Origin: Shewanella eurypsychrophilus
Lineage (GTDB): Bacteria; Pseudomonadota; Gammaproteobacteria; Enterobacterales; Shewanellaceae
Length of the DNA: 64,000 nt
NCBI RefSeq assembly: GCF_007004545.3
Contig: NZ_CP045503.2
Coordinates: forward strand, 4,372,102-4,436,101
Direction of reading: 5' to 3'
A program made the position numbers and the translations under genes. The notes under the pieces were generated by a model, which was not told the origin of the DNA, made no database searches, and saw only the letters and a program-made list of their open reading frames with translations. Below, piece after piece: positions 17,860-26,511 of the stretch. Position 1 is the stretch's first letter, and each line of letters opens with the position of its first letter.

Positions 17860-20800
17860 TTACTTAATGCGTTTATGTAACTCTTGTATAGAAGTCACTG
17901 TGCTTCTGTCATCTGCAGCGTGTGCCATACATGTTGCAAATGCAGCGTTTAGGGTTGTCGTGTAATCAACCTTATAACGCAATGCACCGCGACGCAATTG
18001 ACGTGAATCTTCAATCGCCTGACGGCCTTCAGTGGTATTCACAATATAGGTGTATTCACCGTTCTTGATGCGGTCAAGAATGTGCGGACGTCCTTCATGT
18101 ACCTTGTTAACCAAGCGAGGGTTAATGCCCGCTTCACCAAGAATAATTGCAGTGCCGTGAGTGGCATCAATTTCATATCCCAGTGCAATCAGGTTCGAAG
18201 CTAAGTCCGCTACTCTTTGCTTATCGCTGTCACGAACAGATAAAAGAGCACGTCCAGACTTAGGTACAGCTGCAGTAGCGCCAAGTTGCGCCTTAGCATA
18301 CGCTTCAGCGAAAGTATTACCGACACCCATCACCTCACCAGTAGAGCGCATCTCAGGGCCAAGCATAGGATCGACACCCGGGAACTTGTTAAACGGTAAC
18401 ACCACTTCTTTCACCGAGAAGAAAGGTGGAATTACTTCCTTGGTAAAGTTTTGTGACTTAAGGCTTTGACCCGCCATCACACGCGCGGCTATCTTAGCTA
18501 AAGGTACGCCAGTCGCCTTAGAGACAAATGGCACGGTACGTGCGGCGCGAGGGTTAACTTCGATCATATAGATCTCATCATCCTTCACGGCAAACTGCAC
18601 ATTCATCAAGCCAATGACCCCAAGTTCTATGGCCAGTTTTCCCACCTGCTCACGCATGCGGTTCTGAACATCTTCACTTAGGCTATAAGGAGGCAATGAA
18701 CAACCTGAATCACCTGAGTGCACCCCAGCTTGCTCGATATGCTCCATGATAGAGCCGATAACCACAGTCTCACCATCACAGATAGCATCGATATCGATCT
18801 CAATGGCATTATCTAAGAAACGGTCAAGCAATACTGGAGAGGAGTTTGACACGCTCACGGCTTCGTTGAAGTAGCGACGTAAATCTTGCTCATCATAGAC
18901 GATTTCCATCGCCCGACCACCGAGTACATAAGACGGACGTACAACTAACGGATAACCGATACGCTCAGCCGAGATAATGGCACTTTCGACTGTCGTCACG
19001 GTATCATTTTCTGGCTGTTTCATGTCCAGACGATGAATAGCCTGCTGGAAACGTTCTCTGTCTTCGGCGCGGTCAATCGCATCCGGGCTAGTACCGATTA
19101 TCGGTACGCCTGCAGCTTCGAGTTCACGGGCTAACTTAAGCGGTGTTTGGCCACCATATTGTACGATAACGCCTTTGGGCTTCTCGATGCGAACAATCTC
19201 AAGCACATCTTCCAGAGTGACAGATTCGAAATAGAGTCTGTCGGACGTATCGTAATCAGTTGATACTGTTTCTGGGTTACAGTTGACCATAATGGTCTCA
19301 TAACCGTCTTCACGCAAAGCAAGAGCCGCATGCACACAACAGTAATCAAACTCGATACCCTGACCTATTCTGTTTGGACCGCCACCTAAGATCATGATCT
19401 TGTCACGATTAGATGGGTTTGACTCACACTCTTCCTCATAGGTAGAGTACATATAAGCAGTATCGGTTGAGAACTCGGCGGCACAAGTATCGACGCGCTT
19501 GTACACTGGATGTATCTCATGCTTATGACGTAACTTGCGAACTTCTGACTCGCTGACACCGAGCAAATCTGATAAACGTAAATCAGAGAAGCCTTTACGT
19601 TTAAGCTGGCGTAGGAAGACCTCATTCAGGCCCGACATGCCAGTATCTTTAACCTGAGTCTCAAAATTAATCAGATCTTGTATCTGTACCAAGAACCAAG
19701 GGTCAACATTAGTCAGCTCGAAGATATCATCGACAGAGAGACCCGCACGGAAAGCATCGCCAATATACCAAATTCTGTCTGCGCCAGGTTCTGTGAGTTC
19801 GTGGCGAATTCTTTTCATCGCATCGACACTTTCGATATCGATAATAGGATCTAGGCCATTCTTACCGACTTCGAGTCCACGCAATGCTTTTTGCAGTGAT
19901 TCTTGGAACGTACGCCCAATGGACATCACTTCACCAACCGACTTCATCTGAGTAGTTAGACGGTCATTTGCACCGGCAAACTTCTCGAAGTTGAAGCGCG
20001 GCATTTTGGTAACCACATAATCGATAGCAGGCTCAAACGAAGCGGGTGTATTACCACCAGTAATATCGTTTTTAAGCTCATCTAGAGTAAAACCTACTGC
20101 TAACTTGGCCGCTATCTTAGCAATCGGGAAACCTGTTGCCTTAGATGCCAATGCAGAAGAGCGTGATACTCTTGGGTTCATCTCGATGATAACCATACGG
20201 CCATCTTTTGGATTGATACCGAACTGTACGTTAGAACCGCCCGTCTCCACACCAATCTCACGCAGAACCGCAATAGAAGCGTTACGCATCAACTGATATT
20301 CTTTATCCGTCAATGTCTGAGCAGGAGCTACGGTGATCGAGTCACCTGTATGCACGCCCATTGGATCGAAGTTTTCAATAGCGCAGACGATGATACAGTT
20401 ATCATTTTTGTCACGCACCACTTCCATCTCGTACTCTTTCCAACCGATAAGCGACTCATCGATTAGCAGCTCGCTAGTAGGCGACAGATCCAGCCCTTGA
20501 GTACAGATCTCTTCGAATTCTTCGATGTTATAAGCAATACCGCCGCCGCTGCCACCCATTGTGAAAGACGGGCGAATAATACACGGGAATCCCAAAGTTT
20601 CCTGCACCGCGAATGCCTCGGCCATCGTATGGGCAAAACCCGCACGTGGACACTCGAGGCCAATGGCTTTCATCGCCTTATCGAAACGGCCACGATCTTC
20701 GGCTTTGTCAATAGCATCGGCTGTGGCGCCAATCATTTCGACATTAAACTCTTTCAGCACACCCTTGCTTTCCAGCTCCAGCGCACAGTTAAGCGCCGTC

Positions 20801-21078
20801 TGGCCACCCATGGTAGGTAGAATCGCATCAGGACGCTCTTTAGCGATAATGTTACGAACAACTTCCCAGTGAATTGGCTCGATATACGTTGCATCGGCCA
20901 TCTCGGGATCTGTCATTATGGTGGCAGGGTTAGAGTTAACCAGAATAACTCGATAACCCTCTTCACGTAGCGCCTTACACGCCTGGGCACCGGAGTAATC
21001 AAACTCACATGCCTGACCGATAACGATCGGACCCGCACCCAGGATAAGAATACTTTTTATATCTGTACGTTTTGGCAT
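17860..21078 (-). CDS. carB: Carbamoyl-phosphate synthase large subunit
   Basis: 1072 residues, full length. There are two homologous ATP-grasp halves (about 1-550 and 551-935), each starting with a dinucleotide-like ILGAGPIVIGQ / ILGGGPNRIGQG motif, plus a C-terminal MGS-like allosteric domain (about 936-1072) where UMP and ornithine act in E. coli. It makes carbamoyl phosphate from ammonia, bicarbonate and two ATP for pyrimidine and arginine synthesis. It lies 19 bp downstream of carA in the usual operon. Confidence 0.98.
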   Translation of the reverse strand: MPKRTDIKSILILGAGPIVIGQACEFDYSGAQACKALREEGYRVILVNSNPATIMTDPEMADATYIEPIHWEVVRNIIAKERPDAILPTMGGQTALNCALELESKGVLKEFNVEMIGATADAIDKAEDRGRFDKAMKAIGLECPRAGFAHTMAEAFAVQETLGFPCIIRPSFTMGGSGGGIAYNIEEFEEICTQGLDLSPTSELLIDESLIGWKEYEMEVVRDKNDNCIIVCAIENFDPMGVHTGDSITVAPAQTLTDKEYQLMRNASIAVLREIGVETGGSNVQFGINPKDGRMVIIEMNPRVSRSSALASKATGFPIAKIAAKLAVGFTLDELKNDITGGNTPASFEPAIDYVVTKMPRFNFEKFAGANDRLTTQMKSVGEVMSIGRTFQESLQKALRGLEVGKNGLDPIIDIESVDAMKRIRHELTEPGADRIWYIGDAFRAGLSVDDIFELTNVDPWFLVQIQDLINFETQVKDTGMSGLNEVFLRQLKRKGFSDLRLSDLLGVSESEVRKLRHKHEIHPVYKRVDTCAAEFSTDTAYMYSTYEEECESNPSNRDKIMILGGGPNRIGQGIEFDYCCVHAALALREDGYETIMVNCNPETVSTDYDTSDRLYFESVTLEDVLEIVRIEKPKGVIVQYGGQTPLKLARELEAAGVPIIGTSPDAIDRAEDRERFQQAIHRLDMKQPENDTVTTVESAIISAERIGYPLVVRPSYVLGGRAMEIVYDEQDLRRYFNEAVSVSNSSPVLLDRFLDNAIEIDIDAICDGETVVIGSIMEHIEQAGVHSGDSGCSLPPYSLSEDVQNRMREQVGKLAIELGVIGLMNVQFAVKDDEIYMIEVNPRAARTVPFVSKATGVPLAKIAARVMAGQSLKSQNFTKEVIPPFFSVKEVVLPFNKFPGVDPMLGPEMRSTGEVMGVGNTFAEAYAKAQLGATAAVPKSGRALLSVRDSDKQRVADLASNLIALGYEIDATHGTAIILGEAGINPRLVNKVHEGRPHILDRIKNGEYTYIVNTTEGRQAIEDSRQLRRGALRYKVDYTTTLNAAFATCMAHAADDRSTVTSIQELHKRIK

Positions 21079-21097
21079 TGCTTAAACCTTCTCCTGA

Positions 21098-22240
21098 CTA
21101 CTTGGCGTTTTGACGATATAGCTCGATAAGTTCAATAAAGTGATTGAACAAAGGCGCTGCATCGTGTGGACCCGGACTTGCTTCAGGATGACCCTGGAAG
21201 CTAAACGCAGGTTTATCTGTCAAATGTATACCTTGCAATGAGCCATCAAACAGTGACTTATGAGTCACCTTTATGTTGGCCGGTAGACTAGTTTCATCAG
21301 CAGCAAAACCGTGGTTTTGGCTGGTGATCATCACATTACCTTGCTCAAGGTTGCTCACTGGGTGGTTGGCACCATGATGACCAAACTTCATTTTAAGGGT
21401 TTTAGCACCGCAGGCGAGAGCCAATAGTTGATGGCCAAGACAGATACCAAATACCGGAATATCTGTTTTCAAGATCTCTTGAATAGCTGTAATGGCATAA
21501 TCACATGGCTCAGGATCACCAGGGCCATTAGACAAGAACACACCATCAGGCTTCATTGCTAGCACTTCAGCTGCTGATGTCTGAGCTGGCACGACGGTGA
21601 CATCACAACCACGGTCAACAAGCATACGTAATATATTACGCTTCACACCATAGTCATAAGCGACTATCTTGTATTTAAGCTCTGATTCAGGCTTATCTTC
21701 GGGTAAACCACCGACTAAACGCCAGCTACCACTGCGCCACTGATAAGCTTTATCAGTAGTGACTTCTTTGGCTAAATCCATGCCTTTTAAACCAGGGAAC
21801 GCCTTGGCTTCAGCTAATGCTTTTTCAGCATCATCACCGACTAAGATACAGCCTGCTTGAGCGCCTTTTTCTCGTAAAATACGAGTCAACTTACGTGTAT
21901 CAATATCGGCAATACCAACAAGCTTATTGGCTTTTAGATATTCACTCAGACCTTGCTGATTACGGAAGTTACTGGCGATTAAAGGAAGATCTCTGATGAT
22001 CAGACCACGAGCATGGACTGAATCTGATTCTGTATCTTCATCATTGGTACCTGTGTTACCAATATGAGGATAAGTAAGTGTTACGATCTGGCGAGAATAA
22101 GAGGGATCTGTAAGGATCTCTTGGTAACCTGTCATTGAAGTGTTAAAAACCACTTCACCAACAGCATGTCCATCGGCACCAATTGCTGTGCCAGAGAATA
22201 CAGTTCCATCTTCGAGTACGAGTAAGGCAGACTTTGTCAA
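21098..22240 (-). CDS. carA: Carbamoyl-phosphate synthase small (glutaminase) subunit
   Basis: 380 residues. The N-terminal CPSase domain starts TKSALLVLEDGTVFSG. The C-terminal class I glutamine amidotransferase has the nucleophile Cys in FGICLGHQLLAL and the His-Glu pair in GHPEASPGP. It supplies ammonia from glutamine to CarB. The start is TTG: GGAGG lies five bases before it, and this gives the same N-terminus as E. coli CarA, which also starts with UUG. The in-frame ATG at 22252 overlaps the ribosome site itself and is rejected. The 246-bp upstream gap carries the promoter; I found no unambiguous ARG box. Confidence 0.97.
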   Translation of the reverse strand: MTKSALLVLEDGTVFSGTAIGADGHAVGEVVFNTSMTGYQEILTDPSYSRQIVTLTYPHIGNTGTNDEDTESDSVHARGLIIRDLPLIASNFRNQQGLSEYLKANKLVGIADIDTRKLTRILREKGAQAGCILVGDDAEKALAEAKAFPGLKGMDLAKEVTTDKAYQWRSGSWRLVGGLPEDKPESELKYKIVAYDYGVKRNILRMLVDRGCDVTVVPAQTSAAEVLAMKPDGVFLSNGPGDPEPCDYAITAIQEILKTDIPVFGICLGHQLLALACGAKTLKMKFGHHGANHPVSNLEQGNVMITSQNHGFAADETSLPANIKVTHKSLFDGSLQGIHLTDKPAFSFQGHPEASPGPHDAAPLFNHFIELIELYRQNAK

Positions 22241-22421
22241 CGCGACCTCCATAAAAAAAAGAGCCAAGCCACTGAAATATATTGTTTTTGTTTACTTTTA
22301 AAATACCAACTTCCGTATAAATACGAAATTTTGACAAATTCGGACAACTATATACGTGTTCTTTAAGCTTGTCTACAGATTAAAAATTTAAATTATCAAC
22401 ACATTTTGATAAAACATAACT

Positions 22422-22475
22422 CCCCTCCTACACCACTTTGGTGTCCGGGGATAAATACTTCCGTGTATAAAAAAA
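22422..22475 (-). repeat. Dispersed hairpin element, copy A
   Basis: Nested inverted repeat: outer CCCC/GGGG and inner ACACCA/TGGTGT, joined to a conserved flank GGGGATAA-AC-TCC-TGTA and a run of A (plus-strand sense). The same outer stem and flank recur at 25149-25200 with a different but still paired inner stem. Both copies stand immediately beside a terminator for a minus-strand gene. Confidence 0.75.
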
Positions 22476-22494
22476 CCGCCTAATTGGCGGTTTT
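22472..22494 (-). terminator. Rho-independent terminator after dapB
   Basis: AAAACCGCC/GGCGGTTTT stem with five-base loop and A/T runs, 13 bases past the dapB stop. Confidence 0.85.
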
Positions 22495-22506
22495 AAAAAA
22501 TAGTAA

Positions 22507-23319
22507 TTATTTGAGACCTAATACCTGCTGCATATCGTAGAGCCCGACATCTTGATTGACTAACCAGACCGATGCTCTCATGGCACCATTGGCGAAAGTC
22601 ATACGACTCGATGCCTTATGGGTGATCTCCAACCGCTCACCGATATCGGCAAACATGGCGGTATGCTCACCGACAAGATCCCCTGCACGTATGGTAGAGA
22701 AGCCTATCGTGTTGCGATCACGCTCTCCGGTCATTCCCTCACGGCCGTAAACGGCACATTTGTTAAGATCACGACCCAAAGTTTTGGCGATCACTTCGCC
22801 CATCTTGAGTGCCGTGCCAGAAGGTGCATCTTTCTTATATCTGTGATGACCCTCGATGATCTCTATATCCGTGTAATCACCCATGACTTCGGCCGCTAAC
22901 TCGAGTAGCTTCCACATCAAGTTCACTCCGACAGCCATATTAGGTGCCATTACGACTTGGGTCTTAGTAGCAGAAATAGCGATCAGCTCTTTCTGAGCAT
23001 CATTAAAACCAGTGGTGCCAATCACTATGGCTTTACCATGTCTGGCACACCAATCAGCATGAACAACACTTGCTTCAGGGGATGTAAAATCGATCAACAC
23101 ATCAAAATCATCGACGGTCTTATCAAGTGAATCTGTGATGGGTACGTTCATCGAACCAACGCCAGCGAGTTCACCGGCATCAACGCCTATCAAGGTAGAA
23201 CCCGCTCTTTCAATCGCAGCACCTAGATAGATAGCAGGATGAATTCGCGCAGCTTCAATAAGAGTACGCCCCATACGACCACTGCCGCCTGTAATAGCCA
23301 CTCTTACTTGTTCTGTCAT
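22507..23319 (-). CDS. dapB: 4-hydroxy-tetrahydrodipicolinate reductase
   Basis: 270 residues; NAD(P)H-dependent step of the diaminopimelate/lysine pathway. The nucleotide loop GGSGRMGRT is at the N-terminus, and the substrate-binding signature EIIEGHHRYKKDAPSGTA with catalytic His and Lys is near residue 155. It is upstream of carAB on the same strand, as in many gammaproteobacteria, but a terminator and 246 bp separate them, so it is probably a separate unit. Confidence 0.97.
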   Translation of the reverse strand: MTEQVRVAITGGSGRMGRTLIEAARIHPAIYLGAAIERAGSTLIGVDAGELAGVGSMNVPITDSLDKTVDDFDVLIDFTSPEASVVHADWCARHGKAIVIGTTGFNDAQKELIAISATKTQVVMAPNMAVGVNLMWKLLELAAEVMGDYTDIEIIEGHHRYKKDAPSGTALKMGEVIAKTLGRDLNKCAVYGREGMTGERDRNTIGFSTIRAGDLVGEHTAMFADIGERLEITHKASSRMTFANGAMRASVWLVNQDVGLYDMQQVLGLK

Positions 23320-23415
23320 CGTATTACTTCCTTAATGCTATCTAGCTAAATTATATAACGAGCAGCTCACCTCTTTATAGTCATAAAAGAGGAACTGTTA
23401 ATTCTGATTCTAAAA

Positions 23416-23443
23416 AAATGCCTAAGCGTTAGCTTAGGCATTT
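23416..23443 (-). terminator. Terminator after the FKBP gene
   Basis: 12-bp perfect stem AAATGCCTAAGC/GCTTAGGCATTT with loop GTTA; seven A precede it on the plus strand, giving a U run on the minus transcript. Confidence 0.88.
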
Positions 23444-23456
23444 AATTGATTCTGAA

Positions 23457-24074
23457 TTAAAGAATGTCGAGTAATTCGACTTCAAATACCAATGCGGAGT
23501 ATGGCGGGATAGAAGCCCCTGCACCACGCTCACCGTATGCTAGGTGATGAGGAACATATAACTTCCACTTCGAACCTACAGGCATAAGTTGTAGCGCTTC
23601 AGTCCAACCAGCGATAACGCCAGAAACTGGGAATTCAGCAGGTTGATCACGTACCACTGAACTATCAAACACATCACCGCTGATAAAAGTACCGTGGTAA
23701 TGAGTACGAACCGTAGCATCTAAGCTTGGCTTATCACCGTTACCTTCGTTGAGGATCTCATATTGAAGACCAGACTCAAGAATCACTATGCCATCACGCT
23801 TAGCGTTCTCACCTAAGAAAGTTTCGCCTTCAGCAGACGCCGCTTCTGCAGCCGCTTCTTGGACTTTCTGAATACGCTGACTGATCTCTGTAAATGCTAC
23901 TTGAAGATCTTGCATAGCAACCTGGCTCTCTTTACCTTCAAACGCATCAGCTAAACCTAGCTGAACAGCTGAGATATCGATACCTTCGAACGAATTAGCT
24001 GCCAACTGCTCGCCAAGTTGACGACCTACGCCGTAACTTGCTTGCGCTTCAATACTAGTGAACTTGTCAGACAT
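23457..24074 (-). CDS. fklB: FKBP-type peptidyl-prolyl cis-trans isomerase (FklB type)
   Basis: 205 residues. The N-terminal helical dimerisation domain (about 1-90, with ASYGVGRQLGEQLAA) is followed by a C-terminal FKBP domain (about 100-205) with VRTHYHGTFISGDVFDSS, GWTEALQLMPVGSKW and AYGERGAGASIPPYSALVF. There is no signal peptide, so it is FKBP22/FklB-like and cytoplasmic, as opposed to the exported FkpA. It catalyses proline isomerisation and chaperone activity. It is monocistronic; the upstream gap to dapB holds its terminator. Confidence 0.93.
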   Translation of the reverse strand: MSDKFTSIEAQASYGVGRQLGEQLAANSFEGIDISAVQLGLADAFEGKESQVAMQDLQVAFTEISQRIQKVQEAAAEAASAEGETFLGENAKRDGIVILESGLQYEILNEGNGDKPSLDATVRTHYHGTFISGDVFDSSVVRDQPAEFPVSGVIAGWTEALQLMPVGSKWKLYVPHHLAYGERGAGASIPPYSALVFEVELLDIL

Positions 24075-24157
24075 AATGATTCTACTCTCAGTAATTCAAT
24101 TTAATTTCGCGCGATAGTTTACCATAGTTAAAAACTGTGATCTTAATAACCTTCTAT

Positions 24158-24958
24158 TTATTTCAAATTTTGACATTGATTTTGTATTTTACCTTTGCTT
24201 AGCATATAAAGTGGCATCACTTGTGCCTGCATTTGGCTTAGGTCATCGATTCTGTGGCTATGTGATGGATGGGTTGATAACAGCTCAGGTCCTTGGCCGC
24301 CTCCCGCTTTAGCCATGTTCTTCCAAAGCAGCATACTTTGACTCGGATCGAATCCCGCTCGCGCCATCAACTCTACGCCCATAATATCAGCTTCACTCTC
24401 CTGCTCGCGTCCATAGGGCAATATGAAACCCACTTGAGTACCAAGCCCAAGCGCTGCCATATAGAGATCTTTATTGCTCACACCGCCAGCGCCGAGTGCG
24501 GCATCGGCTAACTGCATGCCCATCCCAGTCATCTGAGCGCGAGAAACCTGCTCATTACTGTGGTTAGCTAACACATGGGCCACCTCATGACCGATTACAG
24601 TGGCAAGTTGATCGGCATTTTCAGCCACCTTTAATAGACCGGTATAAACACCGATATGACCACCAGGTAAAGCAAAAGCATTCACCTGTTCAGACTCAAA
24701 GACCACCACATCCCACTTTATTGACTTATTAGGTAGCACCTTAGTTATTCGATTTGCAACACAATCAACGTATGCCACAGTCGCTTTATCTTTACTGATC
24801 TTCTCCTGCGTCTTTATCTGCTCGAAAGATTGGTCTCCCATCTGATTAATCTCATTCGCTGAAAACAGCAGAGTCTGCCCACGACCCGTTGGGGATTGAT
24901 GGGTGGCACAGCCTGAGATAAAAAAGATGGGGAGAATTAATGGGAGTAGGTATTTCAT
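24158..24958 (-). CDS. M48-family metallopeptidase lipoprotein
   Basis: 266 residues. The lipoprotein signal peptide has lipobox ISGC (Cys at about residue 17), so the protein should be attached to the outer membrane from the periplasmic side. The zinc site HEVAH sits at about residue 125, and the third ligand Glu is in the QESEADIMGVEL segment. This fits the LoiP/YcaL-type M48 peptidases involved in envelope quality control. The start is ATG; one more upstream codon (TTG) is in frame. A five-copy heptanucleotide repeat begins 29 bases upstream of the start (see 24987-25024). Confidence 0.92.
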   Translation of the reverse strand: MKYLLPLILPIFFISGCATHQSPTGRGQTLLFSANEINQMGDQSFEQIKTQEKISKDKATVAYVDCVANRITKVLPNKSIKWDVVVFESEQVNAFALPGGHIGVYTGLLKVAENADQLATVIGHEVAHVLANHSNEQVSRAQMTGMGMQLADAALGAGGVSNKDLYMAALGLGTQVGFILPYGREQESEADIMGVELMARAGFDPSQSMLLWKNMAKAGGGQGPELLSTHPSHSHRIDDLSQMQAQVMPLYMLSKGKIQNQCQNLK

Positions 24959-24986
24959 CAATAGAGATTCCTTTGTAATACATGTC

Positions 24987-25024
24987 CTAGGTTCTAGGTT
25001 CTAGGTTCTAGGTTCTAGGTTCTA
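24987..25024. repeat. Heptanucleotide microsatellite (CTAGGTT)5 upstream of the M48 peptidase
   Basis: Five perfect tandem copies of CTAGGTT plus a partial CTA. The tract occupies the 5' untranslated or promoter region of the peptidase gene, 29-66 bases before its ATG. Seven-base units change spacing by two-thirds of a helical turn per copy. Confidence 0.95.
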
Positions 25025-25148
25025 CAAAGATTCTATCAAACTTTGATTAACTTTTAGCTATACATTAATAACACAACTCAGTTTCTTTCGATCAATGATA
25101 TCTATAGGAATGCTTTTAGTTAAAGAGGGATTTTGCTCTTTCATAAAT

Positions 25149-25200
25149 CCCCTCCATCGCAGTCCCTGCGATCGGGGATAAGCACATCCATGTACAAAAA
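25149..25200 (-). repeat. Dispersed hairpin element, copy B
   Basis: Same outer CCCC/GGGG stem and flank (GGGGATAA-CA-TCCATGTA-AAAAAA) as copy A at 22422-22475, with inner stem ATCGCAG/CTGCGAT. It directly precedes the dnaJ terminator on the plus-strand coordinate, that is, it lies beyond it in the direction of dnaJ transcription. Confidence 0.75.
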
Positions 25201-25231
25201 AGCCCCGCATGCGTTAGCAGTGCGGGGCTTT
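25199..25231 (-). terminator. Rho-independent terminator after dnaJ
   Basis: AGCCCCGCA/TGCGGGGCT stem with an 11-base loop and a U run on the minus transcript, about 30 bases past the dnaJ stop. Confidence 0.88.
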
Positions 25232-25262
25232 ATCAATTTAATTTCTGCTGTGTGAAATTAAA

Positions 25263-26390
25263 TTAGGTATTTAGATCTTGAAAGAACTTCTTAACGCCAT
25301 CGAAGAAACCTTCGGCTTTCGGGCTGTGCTTCTTAGATGCACCACATAAATTTTCATCAAATTCACGCAATAACTCTTTCTGACGCTCATTCAAATTGAC
25401 AGGGGTTTCCATGACAACTTTGCAGAGCAGATCGCCAACCGCATGACTGCGTACAGACTTAACACCCTTACCACGCATGCGGAACATCCGGCCAGTTTGA
25501 GTCTCTGCTGGGATCTTCAGATTAACCTTGCCATCGAGTGTTGGTACTTCAATCCCACCGCCTAACGCAGCTTTACCGAATGAAATAGGTACTTCACAAT
25601 AAAGGTTATTACCATCACGCACGAAGATTGAATGCTCTCGCACGCTAACCTGTACATACAAATCGCCAGGAGGTGCACCAAACTCGCCAGCCTCGCCTTC
25701 GCCTGACAGACGAATACGATCGCCGTTATCGACACCAGCAGGGATCTTAACCGATAATGTCTTGCTCTTCTCAACGCGACCTTCACCATGACACTTATTA
25801 CAAGGGTCTTTAATGATCTTACCGCGGCCATGACAAGTTGGACAGGCTTGCTGAACAGCAAAGAATCCCTGACGCATCTGGACTTGACCTTGACCATGAC
25901 AAGTGCCACATGTTGTCGGTTTTGATCCTTTCTTAGCACCGGTACCATCACATGGTTCACAAGCTGCTAAAGCTGGGATACGAAGTTCTTTAGTTAAGCC
26001 TTTAACCGCTTCTTCCAAAGAAAGTTCAAGATTATAACGCAAGTCACTACCACGAGCAGCCTGACGTTGACCACCACCTCGGCGTCCACCACCAAAAATG
26101 TCGCCGAATACATCACCGAATACATCGCCAAAATCAGCATGTCCACCACCGCCGCCACGATTAGGATCGACACCTGCATGACCAAATTGGTCATAGGCTG
26201 CTTTCTTATCGCTATCGGTCAGGATTTCGTAGGCTTCTTTCACTTCTTTGAAATTGGCTTCAGCGTCCTTGTCACCTGGGTTGCGATCCGGGTGAAACTT
26301 CATGGCTAAACGCTTGTAAGCCTTTTTAATTTCACGTTCGCTGGAGTCACGACCGACACTTAGTACTTCGTAGTAATCTCGCTTTGACAT
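25263..26390 (-). CDS. dnaJ: Chaperone protein DnaJ
   Basis: 375 residues. The J domain carries the HPD motif (KFHPDRNPG, about 33-35). It is followed by a Gly/Phe-rich linker (about 75-115), four zinc-finger repeats of CxxCxGxG type (CEPCDGTG, CGTCHGQG, CPTCHGRG, CNKCHGEG; about 145-205) and the C-terminal substrate-binding and dimerisation domains. It stimulates the ATPase of DnaK and delivers clients. It lies 121 bp downstream of dnaK with a large hairpin between them and no separate heat-shock promoter that I could see. Confidence 0.98.
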   Translation of the reverse strand: MSKRDYYEVLSVGRDSSEREIKKAYKRLAMKFHPDRNPGDKDAEANFKEVKEAYEILTDSDKKAAYDQFGHAGVDPNRGGGGGHADFGDVFGDVFGDIFGGGRRGGGQRQAARGSDLRYNLELSLEEAVKGLTKELRIPALAACEPCDGTGAKKGSKPTTCGTCHGQGQVQMRQGFFAVQQACPTCHGRGKIIKDPCNKCHGEGRVEKSKTLSVKIPAGVDNGDRIRLSGEGEAGEFGAPPGDLYVQVSVREHSIFVRDGNNLYCEVPISFGKAALGGGIEVPTLDGKVNLKIPAETQTGRMFRMRGKGVKSVRSHAVGDLLCKVVMETPVNLNERQKELLREFDENLCGASKKHSPKAEGFFDGVKKFFQDLNT

Positions 26391-26453
26391 AATCTCACGC
26401 TTTGTTTGCTGATATGGTAGCTGGGCAGCTAATCTTGTTGCTCAAGTCACAAC

Positions 26454-26485
26454 TACGGGCGTTAGAGTTTCCTCTAACGCCCGTA
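26454..26485 (-). other. Intercistronic hairpin between dnaK and dnaJ
   Basis: Perfect 14-bp stem (TACGGGCGTTAGAG / CTCTAACGCCCGTA) with loop TTTC, beginning 27 bases past the dnaK stop. No U run follows in the dnaK direction, so it is more likely an mRNA stability or processing element, or a weak attenuator reducing dnaJ relative to dnaK, than a full terminator. Confidence 0.8.
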
Positions 26486-26511
26486 TTCAATAATTCAGGG
26501 GTTAGCCTTTA

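Noticed and set aside
22241..22267. N-terminal extension of carA from ATG codons at 22252 or 22267
   Set aside because: The extension covers the ribosome-binding site (GGAGG) of the TTG start and does not resemble CarA.
22268..22421. ARG box or pyrimidine attenuator before carA
   Set aside because: No pair of TGAAT..ATTCA half-sites or leader-peptide/terminator arrangement could be recognised; an A+T-rich palindrome CGTATAAATACG is present but not diagnostic.
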